A stretch of 64,000 nucleotides of DNA from Echinococcus granulosus. Taxonomy: Eukaryota; Platyhelminthes; Cestoda; Cyclophyllidea; Taeniidae. The notes under the pieces are model-generated. The model ran no database searches. It saw only the letters and a list, made by a program, of their open reading frames with translations, and was not told where the DNA came from. Every line of letters starts with the position of its first letter. The stretch's first letter is position 1. The position numbers and the translations under genes were made by a program. Of this stretch, positions 47,962 through 61,600 are shown piece by piece. The DNA is taken from positions 217,290 through 281,289 of the forward strand of contig NW_020170477.1 in NCBI RefSeq assembly GCF_000524195.1. The letters run 5' to 3'.

Positions 47962-48685
47962 AGATGCCTCAGCTGATTGCCCCACTTCCTCCACAAAAGT
48001 TACAAAAGTAGTACTTCTGAATCCCTGCATTAATATTTACCCGTTACAATTCCGAGTTCTACGTGTATGAGTTTGGGTCATTATCATTAAACTTTATAAT
48101 TAGTGCAACTTTACGCAGGTATCTACCCGCTACGTTTTTTAATACCTGTACATATACGCTGGACCCCTCCTGATGCTGACGATTGGTTTACTTGAGGAGT
48201 TGCCAACCTTGTATGATCGGAGAGAGTGAAACCGGGAATGGAGCTCTCAATCACATTTGTTGCAGTACCAGTATTTTTCTGAATTTACTCCCAACTTCAA
48301 TGACAACCGTTGGGGCTTGAAAGAGATGTTGGAAAATACCAACCCTCAATTTGTATTCAAACAGTATAGTTATGTTAAAATGGGGACACGTCTGATATCA
48401 GTGAGGCAAATATGCGGATATTTCTTCTTGAAAATTGGACATCTCTTCCTCAGTCGGTTTGGCCTTTTCCTTTGACTGGCTTCTCGCGACGGATTCATGG
48501 TGTTCTGTAGAAGCAGAAGGGTACAATATTTTAACTAGAAACGAGAATTGGAAGAGATAATCCTGATTCTTAGCTAAAAGTAGAGGTTTATCCGTTCTAT
48601 TGTCTGTAAAAGGCTAAATAACAAGGCAGATTTGAAATAATGCAGCAAGAATCCGGTAGAGATGGAGATGATAAATAAGGACGAC
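47962..48685. other. Tail-to-tail spacer between TPR and ANKMY2
   Basis: The 3' UTRs of two converging genes. A possible TPR poly(A) signal, ATTAAA, is at 48086-48091. No canonical signal stands out for the minus-strand gene. No other gene seen. Confidence 0.5.
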
Positions 48686-50407
48686 TCAATGGCGTGGTTG
48701 ATCATGAGTGAGTTCTCCACCTTTGAGAATGGGGCAGTACTTTTTGTGCGTGAACCAATGCAGCTTCTGGCAGGCTACTGAACAGTAGGCAGCCTCGTGG
48801 CAACGCGAGCACCACTTGACTTGGAGGTCCTTCGCATAGCTGGGCATGTCGGAGCAGGTGGCGCAGGGCTCGTTGATGATACCATCGCGTGAGGTGCTGC
48901 GAGAGAAGGACGAGAAACCGTTGATGGCATTCTCGAGGATAGTGAGGCAAGTCGGCGCCTGACCCACCTCTACACCTCCTATCTGCGTCACCGTCTGTCG
49001 CCACAGAGTTGACTCCGCATGTGGAAAGGACACGAGGCATTTCCGGAGGAATGCTTCCTGGCCTGTCAAAAGCACACCAGACCCTTACCTCTTCACGCTT
49101 GTGACAACCTTACAGGAGAGTGGGCGTCTAGGACTTGTCAAAAAAAAAAAGATATTGTGATACTGGTAATTCGATTATCCCTTACAGGTAAATATAATTC
49201 GGACGGTTTTCACACTGCCAGAGTGAGCAAGTCTTCAGATTGACTATAATGAGGCTGCATGATTACTATCGGGCTGAGGAGGGTGACCTTACGTTGATCG
49301 AGAATGAAGTTCTAGGTGAAAAAAAGTCTAAACTAACCCTTCGGTAGACCGTGGGGGTCGGTACCACGAAGAAAGTTCTTAATTAAAGGTTCGAGAGCAA
49401 AGACGTTCTTTTCTTCGTGGACAGCCTTAATTTCCTTATCATCACCATCAATTCCTGCTTCCAAATACTCTCCAGCACGTCTAACCATAGCGCATAGGAG
49501 ATGGAGTTTGATCGCGATGTGTTCGTGAGTCCTTTGGGGAGTAAAATGCTGTTCAACTAGTTTTTCTAGGACAGCAACTACGTTTTTCCAACTCTCCAAG
49601 AGCGATTTTCCAGCAGCGGAAGAGAGATAGAGGAAAACCTGCGAAGTAGGTAATTTAATCAATTACTATGTAATATGTAAGGGGGAATAGCTTGAGAAAG
49701 AAGACCGACCAACAATAAAACTCTGTTAAGGCGTAAAGCGAAAACCTACTTTTACAGGAGCAAAGTTGAGATTGGTAACAAGGTGATGAAGAGGTTCAAC
49801 AAGGTCGGTAGAGAGTTGGGAATTTTCTGCGGCACTTTTTTTGGTAAACTGGATCAGTTCTTCTTTTTCAATGTAGGTGTTAATTTGAGCAGCCGCGAAG
49901 TGATTACCTGATTTGAGGCAATTAAAATTACCTATACTGTCTCACCGACAAATGAAGCCATTTCGGCAGCCGTTCGTTTCAAACAGTTCGTCATATCAGG
50001 TTTGGCACCACACGAGAGGAGAAAGTTAATGATTTCCAGTTTTCCCGACTAGCTGCGATTTATATGTTAATTATGAACTAACGAGTGCCGCAAACATTAA
50101 TGCAGTATATTCCTGCCTGTGTTTCGACCAATTTACATCAGCGCCAGAATCAACCAAAATTTTAGCTATTTCAACATTCCCACGGTAACAAGCTTGGAGC
50201 AAAGCGGTCATACCATCCTGTAAGCAGTTAGAGAAGAGGTTAATATTTACCTCGTCTGGTTCGTCAACTTTAACAAGTCCAGTAGTAAGAAATGCCTTGA
50301 CCTTTACTACGTCACCTTTTTAAAAAAATGCATGGAACATATAGTTTACCATCAAGCACAGCATTATGAAAGCTGGACAGTGCCGTCAGGCTTAGACCCT
50401 GGTCCAT
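48686..50407 (-). CDS. ANKMY2: Ankyrin repeat and MYND domain protein 2 (ANKMY2), 398 aa
   Basis: In vertebrates ANKMY2 acts in traffic of ciliary signalling components linked to Hedgehog control. Seven exons in phase: 50407-50350, 50315-50251, 50217-50083, 50048-49946, 49907-49750, 49638-49338, 49062-48686. Ankyrin repeats lie in the first 150 residues (DGMTALLQACYRGN, VDSGADVNWSKHRQEYTALMF, KLEIINFLLSCGAKPDMTN, RTAAEMASFVG). The middle helical region resembles the family (YIEKEELIQFTKK; LRKCLVSFPHAESTLWRQ). The C-terminus is a MYND zinc finger with its Cys/His ligands: CATCSDM, WCSRC, YCSVACQ, HWFTHKKYC. The protein ends about 20 residues after the finger, so the variable tail of human ANKMY2 (441 aa) is missing. 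Four introns are only 33-38 nt. The ATG at 50407 opens a plausible N-terminus; no exon upstream is needed. Confidence 0.95.
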
Positions 50408-51310
50408 TTACTTATGGCGCGTTCTCGTAGCACACTAAATAATTACCTTTTGGATTGGGCTGGGACACCGCCGGAGGTCAACAAACCAAAGACATAAACA
50501 CATTTAGATCGTACTTGGTGATACTGTACCGACACAAATAAACGACAAATCATTTGATAAATATTGCTAAGTCCAACTACTAATTTTGACGCGGAAAGTT
50601 ATTTCTCCTGATAGAGAATTTATATACCTCTAGAAACTGTGCATTATATTTAAGAACGGTATTTAGTTCTCGTACAAAAGCCATCAAGTCATTCCATGTA
50701 GTAATTATAGGTAGAATTAAAAAAGCTTGGTTCTACCGAGGCAAAAATGCTTGTGATTCCACAAAATGGCAGCTCGTAAATTTAGCAGCACCATGTGTCC
50801 TTAATGGGAGTCTAACACTAGTCCTTTTACCATTTAGCTAAAGGTGTTCATTTTGTTTCAAAAATTTTTCAAATAAGAGCTTTTTGGAGCTTTCTTTACT
50901 GCATATTCAAATGGGGTCAAATACAGGCTAATATAATACCTATGATGTCTAAAATGAACCTTCTCAGAAAAAAGGTGAATAAGGTGACTTTTGCGGCAGA
51001 ACAGTGTCAGACTGCCTTAGAGCCCAGAACTACTCAGTACTCCAGTCCCCTCATACCTGTAGTTATTCTCGTTGACTTTGCCTTTCAAACATGCTCTAAA
51101 CAAATCCAATGGTTTGTTTATTGAGCTGAAATTTTCACATTGTATGTACCCTTTTTATGTTTTCGTGATGTCATGCTTTATGATTAGTGAACCTATAAAA
51201 CTTTGTGTCTGAATAGTGCCTATGTTTCAACATGTTGAATATCGCGGGCCGTTTATTTATTAGTCACTTAGCCCAGGAGAATTCATCACATTTTTCTCAC
51301 GCCTTTTCGA
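50408..51310. other. Divergent promoter region of ANKMY2 and the SNAPC4-like gene
   Basis: About 900 nt between two genes facing apart. AT-rich; an open stretch at 50942-51124 has no domain. No core-promoter element could be named with confidence. Confidence 0.45.
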
Positions 51311-54300
51311 ATGGACTGTGGTGTAAATTCTTCTCATGGCTGTTTAGAGATTTCCGATAAAGAGGCAGCAGTTAGGTGCATTGTTTTGAATGAAACATCT
51401 CAAGGCTTAATTAAGGAAACGGTGTCCTGCATCGAAGCAGAAATCGCTCTACTCAGAAAGGAGGTTGGTACATGCTCGCTTTGTGATTCCAAACAGACTG
51501 AACCGCCGGATAGTGACAAAGTGACTGATGCATCATATATGAATGCAAAATCGAATTACGTAAACAGGCCATTTTTCCGCACAGAGGGAAACGACGTTAG
51601 TTTTTCTTCCTAAAATTTATCATATAGTGTCCACCAATGAATGTGGATACGCAAACCCGTTTGAGGCTGAAGGAGACGAATGTTGCTGATGATCTCAATG
51701 CAACACTTCATAAACGTTGGTTCATTTTTCTAGTTTATCCTTAATATTGTTCTTATTTTAGTAACTCAATCTGAGACCATAAAACTTCTTCTCGCCTTAG
51801 TGGATTGCTATCGAATATCCCTCCAGCGAAAACTTAATGAACAGGTTGAAATTCTTACAGAATCGCTCACCCACTTGGACAAGAGTTTTTCGGAACGTGA
51901 ACAGATTTTTCTGAAATTGCAATCTGCTGAAAAAAGGCTAAACCACTCCAAAAGTATTCTTCCTACTGCGCTACCTAAGGAGATTGTGACTTGCATTGCT
52001 TCACTTTCAAATACAATTAACGAGTCGGTGTATTGGTACAACAAGTTTGACAAATTCGCCAAATCGAAACAGTCTGGTGCCAAGGACTCAAGCATTTCAA
52101 TGACCGAATGGATTTCAATTTTAAATAACGCTCACAATGTTCTTACAGATAACGATTGGAACTATATCTCTGTGCATGTTGTAGGTGATAGCATGGTGTG
52201 GCTATCTTAAATCTATTTCTCGTTTACCATAATGAATTTTCATACTGTTCTAGTTAAAAAGCGTAAAGTCGGCAAAGTTCTGTCGTTTATACTGGCTCCA
52301 TAGACTACGTCCGGAACTAGGACGTGGACTTTGGTCATCCGATGAACTGGCTGCTTTAGAACGTGCTGTGGGAGAACTTGGTCCTTATGGACAATGGCAG
52401 CAGATATCTGAACGTTTGAGTTCTGGGCGGACCGCTTTTTCTTGCTTCAAGGCTTGGCATAAGCACCTCAATCCCCAACACCCCTCCGTAAGTTCCCTGT
52501 CGTTGCTACGATTTTCGGATTTCTTATTTTAGAAATTAAGTAACTCCACCTGCTTTGCAGCGAGCACCTTGGAGTCCTGATGAAGACGAGTCTTTGGACT
52601 TGATTGTCGACGACGAGCTTTTCCACGAGTGCAAGGCGATAAGTTTAGTAGACTGGGGAGTGGTGAGTGCGCGCATACAGACACGTTCAGCCATTGCCTG
52701 TCAGCGGCGGTATTACGAACTTCACCAGCTTACTCGCTCCTCACCGAAAGCGCCTTTCTCTCCTGAAGAGGATCTTGCCCTTTTGATAGCTATTCAACGT
52801 CTTGGCACCGGTGGCGGCCTCTACGGCTGGGGTAACGCCGGCGAAAACCCTGGCACCCTTGGCACCTGGTCTGTCATCGCTGCTGAGCTACCGGGTGGAC
52901 GTCGCACTGCTAAAGAATGTGAGCTGCGTCATAACGAACTATGCGAGAAGTTTCAACCCTGGACCTACGCAGAAACGAGGCGCCTTTTTCAGTTTAGTTC
53001 CCGAGTCTCGGAAACCACGAACAATGAGACCGGTCCATGTAGGCTTCTTTTTTTTCTGAGGCCCTACCACTGAAATAGCTTAGAAATCATCAACTTGCCT
53101 TTTTACTTTTTAGTTATTGCCGTCAACATCCTTCCTTACTTCCCTGGCCGTGCGATGTCTGCCCTGCTGAACCGATTACGGAGCTGCAGGACCCTAGCTA
53201 GCGTATTGAAACGCTTGCGGAGGTTCCCCAATCAAAATGTTCTTGTGGACGACTTTTTCTCCTCCACCGACTTCGAGCCTCTCCGACCACATCTGTTTGA
53301 TTCGCAATCCATTTTTGGCGAATGGATAAGAGAGCTACGACAACTGGGTGTTTTGAGTCCGGAGGGTTACGCGTTTTCAAGGGTAAGCTTTACCTTCTCT
53401 TGTTTGTCATGGCGTATCAGTATTTAAGTTATTTTTTTTTAATGTGATGATCCCATTTAGTCATTAGTAGAATTGCTTTAGATTCTTTGAGTAATGCCTA
53501 TATGGCGCATCTTGTTGAGCAATAGTTCTATCGTCCAGTGGACAGATGGTCTCACTTTCTTGTACTAAATTTCCTTAGCTTCTAGCATGGAGGCCTCGGA
53601 AGCCCTACGAAGCACCAGAAGGGCAAAGGCACAGCTTCAAGGTGGAAATGAATTACGAGTTTAACCAGCTCCTGCTTGACTTGGAAGAGGGGCTTCTTTT
53701 GCCGTCCAAGTCTGAGTTGTCCACCACGAATTCAGGTATCAGCGCTGCTGACATCTCAACGCAGCCCTCATCGTCATCGGGCGAGCAGCTGAATGTCCTT
53801 GGTGTTGCTAGACTCATAAATAGTTATCAGGTATGCTATTCTCCTAGTGTATTATTGACAGGCTGGAAGGTCCCATAAGTATACTCTCGCTCATGCCCGA
53901 AATATTGTTATTGTTATTGGACTTACTTACACTGTGTTTGAGAATCTAATTTTTTTTTTGATTGCTCTCCGAGAGTGGAGTCTCCAGTTTTACTGAGAAA
54001 CACTTTCTACTTTCAGCTTAAGCCGGCTTTGTTTGCTCTCCTGTCCTCGGAAATAGCGCGTCGAATGAACCAGCCTATTCCAGATGTTCCCAGTCTCGAC
54101 CAGGATAGAGGAGATGGAAAGAGAAAAATCAAACCATTGACGCATAACATTAATGAAGATGCATCAGCAAGCGTACAAGAGATTGGGGAAAGGCTGCTGA
54201 AGGATCGCAACTTCTTTACCAGGGTATTTGAGCGCGTGCTCAGCAGCAACGATACGGCCTCTCAGGCCTATAGCAGTCATAACCCCCGTGTCTTGGACTT

Positions 54301-57300
54301 GGTGCGCTTAACTTCAGTCCTTTTTACATTGATATTGGATTTAAAAAACCGGTTCCGATAAGGGATAATTCAAGCGCGTCGATCACAGAGGCTTGGAAAT
54401 ATTCACACTAGTTTTTTTCGTCTTCTTACTTATGTGCGGCTCAGTAGTGTCTGTGTTGGATTCGTTCTACGCCCTTGAATGCCCACTTGCACAGATAATG
54501 TCTGATGCCTTGCGATCTTTACGTTGAATTATAATAATGCTTAACCTGATTCAATCAATGTTTTGGGATTGGGTCTCTTCGAACAGACCTAGACACACGC
54601 TAAATTTTTAATCCTCAACTTTTGACTCAACCCAACGCGTGATAGATTGTGTCAAAGATGTCCCCTCCTTCCGTGCCCCATTTCGATCCTACCTGATTCT
54701 AATATCATTTACTTTGCCTTGGCTTAAATTTATTTTAGGAGAACTCTAAACATGTGCACATTTACTTTCGTCTAACAGATGGCTCCTGAATTAGCCAGCG
54801 ATATGCTGTTTTTCGCTCAACAATGCGACGGGGATAATTCGCTGGACCCTTCCAAATCACGATCACATGAGTCCAAGCATGTTATCAAAAGTATTCCACG
54901 TGCCAAACTTCAACGTATCCTGCAGATTCGGCAGATCCTGCTCAGATGCCGGGTGCCGTCCATCAGATCGGGTTCACTCAAAACTCCTTGGGCGATGCCA
55001 TTCACTGAGGTCAGACGCACTGACGTGAGTTACTTTTGGAGCTATTCCTTATTACCGTACTGATCAGATTTGATCGTATTTTTGAGTACCAATGTTGCGA
55101 TTCGTAAGATTAGGACGCCACGAATTCTTACTGCATCGCCGTTTTATTGCAGGTCATCATAGCCTCGTTTCATGATAAACAAACCTAGTACTTACTCAAA
55201 ATATGATTGCATTTCACTTCGCCCTAAAAATGTTTCCCACTTTTACCTTTTAACTATCATCATCATCATCCTCGAACCTCAGACCCTACGCAGAGTTGAT
55301 CATAACGACAGAAATGATATCTAGATAGCTCGAGTTTTATGATGGAGATCTCTGTAACTGATGATAATTTTATGGTTGACTTGAGTTAGCAAGCGCCGGT
55401 TATGAGTAACGTGGACACTGTGCCAATCTGATCGGCCAAAATGCAGATGTAATGGGTTCTCTATCCTCCATTTTCAATGTCGTGCTCTGTTTTTAGCACA
55501 ACCAAGGCGGCATCCCATTTTTCGCCCAACTACCAGACCCTCTTCAGAAGCAACTCGGTGATTTCTCCAATTGGGTGACAGATACTGTTATTACCTTTGT
55601 CTCCAAGCGTCTAGGTGTTTCCTGTTCATCAGTGGAGGGGAGGCGGAACGGTCCCCACATCCGTCTGGACAGAGGTGACCTCAGCATCAAATTGCTGCCA
55701 CCTAACCTTGCCACAATTTCGGCTCTTAAAGTGCTATTAATGAAACTCCCTGAACTGCAAAAGACGGCTGGGGGGAACGCATTGCGTGTTCTTCGTAGCA
55801 GGTATTTCCATAAAAAGATAAATCTTATTCGTTAAACTGATTGCAGTTAGTAGTAATAAGGATGGGAGTCAATTGTCTCCATATTGCTGAGATAAATAAT
55901 ACTGTGGTAGTTTTTTTATAATAAGCGTAAAGCTTAGATTCAAGTCAACGATACTTGGTGTACTTGATTTAAAATATTACCTACTGATTATATCTCCGTT
56001 GAGAAACTGCACTATTCATGCCCTTGAGATTAGTTACGGTGTTTTGATGCTTGTTATTGTTTGAACTCATTTGGGCTATCCTATGGTCATTAACGTTCCA
56101 TCGACCTCGCCTCATTTCATACTCATTTTTAAATCGTTAGGGTCAACTGTAACTTTTTCGACCGCTCATCTGCGGGGAGTGTGGCGATTCCGTCCGATGC
56201 GCGTAAGTTCGTTTTCATTTATTTTCCATTGCCTTCTCTTCTCTCAAAAATTGGTATGGTCATCACTAACTTGGACCTTTCCACAGAAGAACGATCACAA
56301 GTCAGTATGACGCGTCCCCCCTAAATCTCTCAGCAGTGTTTGGTTTCACGCAGAATCCTCACCGAATTATCCTACTCTTTTAACTCAGGATAACAGGACT
56401 GAACTGTTAAGGCTTTACTTCCGATGAATTAGCCTTTTTAAATCATGAAAGAAAAAACTGGCATTTTTTTTGTATGATAGAACTCAGGTCTCTCTTCTTT
56501 GGTGTATACTTCAGAACTCGACCCCGTCATTCGGGATCAACCTGATGTGGCGGCCCTGTTGTCGAGTTCGAAGCATCGCATCTTCGTGCTTCGGTGTTTG
56601 GCTCTCTTCCTCTGGCCCTGCCTCCTCGCCAACATGCGTGCCCGCGACTTTGTGGACCGCTCGCTCGCCATACTCTGGGAGCAATCGTAAGTCGGTTCAT
56701 GCTCCTCCAGATTGTTCATTAAGTAAACAGTTTATTTAGATGAGATCCACATGGCAGTCTCGTTCCCATGACGCCTGTTTGTAATTACTGCCTAACTTGG
56801 AATGGGAACTATTAAGCTCTTTGCTGCCTTTTTTTAACGAGGGATCGGGCGGAATTCCGTCACCATGGAAGCAAAGCTGTTGAATATTTTGCTTTGCCTT
56901 TGTGACGAATGCGTTGTCATTTGAAACTGCCACGAAAGATGCAGTTGGAATGCATTTAGCAGACCAATTTATCACCTATTGGGTAGACCTGTTGGCATAT
57001 CCTAATGTAATTAAATCGTCAGTGGTTCCAGTAAGAAGAAGTAGATGTACAACTGCCTTGTGTACGTTATTTAGGCATGTTGAATGTCGTAGTAGGCACA
57101 CACAACGGAAGCTCATCCCTGGCAGTGGAACTGAATCAGCAGTTAAGCTGCCTTGATCTAAGCTTCACCGTGTAAAATTTGGCTTCCTCAAAACCCCCCC
57201 TCACCGTTTTAATCTCTTTCATTTCAGCCGCAAGCTGGTTAAGGTGGGAAGTGCAGCAAAGAGGCTGCGGCCTCCCGCCAACACCACGTCTTCGAAACGC

Positions 57301-58687
57301 GACCTCAAGAAAAACGATTTGGATGTCGGGTATGTTTCTGCCATTTAACCTATGTCTTTCGGCATCACTATATTCGAGTCACCACGGATAAAATGATTCC
57401 TTTAAGAATAGAAGGTGAAACATGGCGACATGATAGTTTCCAACATCAGATCCTGAAGACGATGTGTGGCACAGCAAACTAAACTCTAAATGGGTTGTAA
57501 CTTTGCGCACATTGCAGTGCATTCTTATTACGACTTCACCACGCATGAGGCTCAAATTGCCACCAACAGGAGAAATAGAGCATTCAAAACGCGTCTATTT
57601 TTGTCTGATTTACTTCGCCCGTAGTTGTGACGGTCTCACCGCTGCAATTTGATGGGGTTCGCGGGGCTGTTAGCGCACAGCCTCACAATGGACATGGGTT
57701 CAGGCATGGCGTTATTATTTCAGTGTTGTAAATGGTTTCTCCCAAAAGGTAATATTTCACTTTTTGCTGATAAATCGACGTTCTTGTGTGCGGTACATGT
57801 AGCGCCCTGAGACTTCCCTGAAGATGAAAGAAGATATAACCCTCGGGGAGAATATGTATTGTCGACCTACAGAGAGGGTGAAGGAGGCACTTGTATGGCC
57901 CAGGTTATGGGGTGCTTAAGGCCAGGGTTGTGGAAGTCTTTTGAACAATTCCTGGACAGCGCTCTATTTTAATCGTCACTAGTACAAACATTCATGAATT
58001 ATAAGGAAATTAACTCAATTCAAGCTTTTCCCGCTAGTCATTTCTCACCTCCATCCGCTTGTTCTTCATCCTGACGTGTTTTAATGGTATCGGTTCGCAG
58101 CCCATAAATAACGTTCCGGGATTTTCTTGTCATCTTTCTCTATTCCTTGGTTGCTAATTTAAACCAAGGCCAATTTTTTCCATATGAGTTATTAAAATGC
58201 GCCTGCATCTGAATAAACCTATGGGGTGTGTGCAGTTTCTACCTCCATTTGTGTAACGCTCAGAGCATTCCATTTTCCACTGCTGCTCGCCAAACTGACA
58301 AGCAATAGTGCATTGATTTGTTTCCACGAATTAAGTTGATCTTTATTTACTATTCTTCAATCAACAGAATATACTTTTATGCTAGCTAGTGTTTGAGTTT
58401 GGCATAATGTCAAAGTCATGCGAATGAACTCTCCTTTCAAGGTGACCGCTACCCTTTCCTGCATTTAAACATGATTTCCAAATAAGGATTGTTAAATGCC
58501 TTTTAGAGTGCCTCCGCGCAAACGCTATTTACGGGCGGAAAGGCTCTGGAGTCATAGCAAATTCCCGGATTCGTGGATGCATTTCACCGTCGACTGTGAT
58601 GCCAGCTTGAATGTCTACTGCGAGCTACCGGCAACTGTGGAGGATCTCCTTCGAACTGGATTTGTACCCAGTGGTTTCTGTGCCTAA
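51311..58687 (+). CDS. SNAPC4: SNAPC4-like protein (snRNA-activating complex, Myb repeats), 1128 aa
   Basis: DNA-binding subunit of SNAPc, which recognises the proximal sequence element of snRNA promoters. Fifteen exons in phase: 51311-51595, 51628-51715, 51762-52177, 52254-52487, 52561-53038, 53114-53382, 53579-53830, 54017-54301, 54779-55024, 55497-55801, 56141-56200, 56287-56300, 56515-56686, 57228-57329, 58507-58687. Residues about 100-250 are helical (KLNEQVEILTESLTHLDKS). Myb-type repeats follow at about 252-500: a half repeat DNDWNYIS...FCRLYWLHRL as in SNAPC4, then GLWSSDELAALERAV...GQWQQISERLSSGRTAFSC, then APWSPDEDESLDLI...DWGVVSARIQTRSAIACQRRYYEL, then APFSPEEDLALLIAI...GTWSVIAAELPGGRRTAKEC. 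The last repeat has a Gly-rich insertion (LGTGGGLYGWGNAGEN). The C-terminal 600 residues are unrecognised, with basic KRLRPPANT and PPRKRYLR near the end. Human SNAPC4 is 1469 aa. The Myb part is firm; the 3' exons, including a 14-nt microexon, rest on phase and splice sites. Confidence 0.85.
57785..57880 (-). repeat. Dispersed repeat copy B, inside the last SNAPC4 intron
   Basis: Reverse-complement relative of 26628-26720, sharing the CTTCAGGGAAGTCTC core and flanking blocks. It lies in the 1177-nt intron 57330-58506, the longest intron of this gene, consistent with an insertion. Family unknown. Confidence 0.6.
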
Positions 58688-61600
58688 GGAAGAGTTTTAC
58701 ACCTCCCCCTTATTTGTACGTATTGTTATATGCATTTGTAATGAAGCGTGATTAAGCAGTAAAGTCGATTTGTAGTCTTGCTTTTACCAGTTTTGTTGGC
58801 TTTCGCGGCAAAATCTTTTATTGTCTATTACCCAAATATTTAACCTCCAAGAAATGCTCTAAATAAGAAACGGTACGAAATCCTCGTGGTGTCTTGTTAT
58901 TTGGTAGTGCACAAATAGGGGTAGCTACTTGCCAACTGGTTTGCCAGAATAGCCTAGATACAATAGCGTATGTGGATTCCGAGGTCAGAGGTAAAGGAAT
59001 TGTTCTAATTTTTTTTCACCCAAAAGACAGTTTGTGCTTCCATTTGTGCTGTCTGGAAGGCAGTATCGGATTCAAATTCGTTAATGCTGCAACGGTTCGA
59101 CAAACCCTCTACACCCCAACGGAAAACTCACCTTTGCTACGGCCATGCGTCCCTAATCACAGCATAATGACATTTCCTAGTCCTTGTATCCATTTCCATC
59201 ACAGAAAGGCGTTTACCTAAAAAACTAGCCCAATTATAGCGGCAAAATTTAGTTTCAAACTCTCGAGTCTGATGTAGCGCTCCCGTCTTAGCCCCCATCC
59301 CCAAGACAAAACGGTGGATGAACTCGTTAGGAAGTGCGCCTAAATCAGATATCTGGTATCAATTTACCATTTCATTTCAAAACGGCATTTATCTGCTAAT
59401 CTATAATTTAAATTACAACTGTGGGCCTTGTTTCAAGACCTAACTAGTTGGCAACACGTCATGACACCTGTGGCAAATATGGGTGGTAATGTAATCTAAG
59501 GTCGTGTTTTTTACTCCTTATGAACTGCCGTGACATTGCGCATGGGCTACTTCCGCCCACTAAATAAACTGTCGATGTAAGCAACTATTTTGGAGGATTT
59601 GTATCGCATGCTTGAAGCTAAAGCTACAGTGGTAAAAAAGCTTGTGGTTTGTGCATCACTTCAACGCAACTGCCTACAACCCACAGGCCAGAGTATCACC
59701 GTTTAAGCTTGCCCCGTTCCTTCGGCTTCAGCTTTAGTCTGTAGGTGTGGTGTTATGTCATGCCAGTCAGGGCAACCTCACTGCGATGATCCCTGAGTGA
59801 GTTTAACGAAGATGAGATCTGTCAAAGCCTTTCACGATCAGACGAATGAAATTGAAGCAATCGCAGTGAGGTCGGTGGATGGCCTCGTCCAATTCAAATG
59901 TTGGAAGCTGGAAGCGTTGGAATGGGAGGATACAAGGCTGTCCACTAAATCGTTGAGAGTTATACCAGAGTAGGAAACTATTGAGTATAACGGTCAAAAG
60001 TTTTGGCATTCGAAAACCTTGTTTGGCTTTACTTGACCAAGGAGGGAGAGCCAATGCATACCTCAAACACCTAAACATTAACACGAATCAGCCTCTCAAA
60101 TCAAAGAGCAAACGATTTGCTTCCCTCGAAATAGAAGGTTACAAAATTGAATAATCACTGTCACTCATGTTGCGTCCCCCCTTTTTTGACTAAAATCCTG
60201 GTAAATATGCAAGAAATTGAGTGAAGGCATAGTGCAATTAGCCGATCACTACTTCGCCCAATTGACGCTTATTTTTAAGGTTTAAGTGAAAGTGAGCTCT
60301 AATGAAACATATCCAAGTATTTTTTACTGTTTAGTACACGATAAAAGCACAAGTACCTTGGAAGAGTTTCCTTCAACCCGATTTTCCCATTCCACTTTCT
60401 CGACTGCAAAAAATTTTAGTTTTGTTTGGCACTTTAATCTGCCAACTCCACTTCCAGACTACAGGGAAGATGAGATTTCTAAAGTAAAGCAAATGCCGGA
60501 AAGGTAATCGCCAGTAGGTAGTAAACCTGTATAGTATCTCGCCTCGATACTGTGGGTTGTCCAGCATTACCAAGCCTCTGTCCGAGATATCGAATCCCTA
60601 AGTAGGCTTGGCTATGTCCTTCTCAAAGTGGAACAAGGTTAAACGTTGTCTCCGGCACCAATTTAATTTCATTATGTGATGAAGGAGGTTTGTGAGTTGC
60701 AAAATGTGGCGAGGCCCCATTAGCCCTTAAGCGATTGCTCATCCATGCTCAAAATGGGCCACTTCTTCGACCGTGAAGCCGAAGTGCCCTTCCATCCCGG
60801 CGATCTGCGCGAGAGCATCACATATAGAGCTCGTGGCACCAGCTCAGCGCTGCCAGTCGACATGTTGAAGTGGTCTTTGAGAACTGAAATAGCAAATCGG
60901 GACCTGCTATGCCTGCACTCCATTTCTGTTGCATTCTTACCCTCAACTATTATTTCAGAATTCAGAGTTCTTCACTCTCAAACAACTGCAACCAGCGTTA
61001 TGCATGAGAATCGCTGTGGTTTCACTAAGCCACCACGCTAACCGGCAGACGCCAACACCACTACAGTGTTACGCCTGGCAAGAGAAAGTGACAAGAGGGG
61101 AAGAAAAACACACAGCCCTTACTGGATAATCAGAAATTGGTTCTCAAGGAAAATGTATCAACAAGGGAGCGTCAAACGCGCTCATGTAACCTCGCCTTGT
61201 GATGTTGCTACCAGTTACTAATCAAATGTGTGCTTTGCTTAACATTTGTTTGAGCTATTTCCCACCTCTGGTGAATGCATTTCCTAGACTTTCCGTCTGT
61301 TGCTACTCTACTTAAGACAGTTTCCTCTTACCCACGCTTAAAGCATACCCGTCATCATTTTGCGGAATCAGATGAGAATAAAAATGCCATTTTCAAGGCA
61401 TATTCTTCCGTAGGAGTGAATCATCCACAATGTGATTATCCTTTGCGGTGTCGGTTAGCACATTGGTGGGGCAGAAAGCTCCCTGTACCACCTGTGAGGG
61501 ATAAAAATTCACTTGTAGCTAGTAAAGTGTCTTGTGAGTTAGTTTGTTGGTGATAAACTCATTCCTGGCTTCTGATCATCACTTTGTCAGGCAAAAGGAG

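Noticed and set aside
48702..49040. Alternative minus-strand frame over the ANKMY2 last exon
   Set aside because: The other frame carries the full set of MYND cysteines and histidines; this one has no domain.
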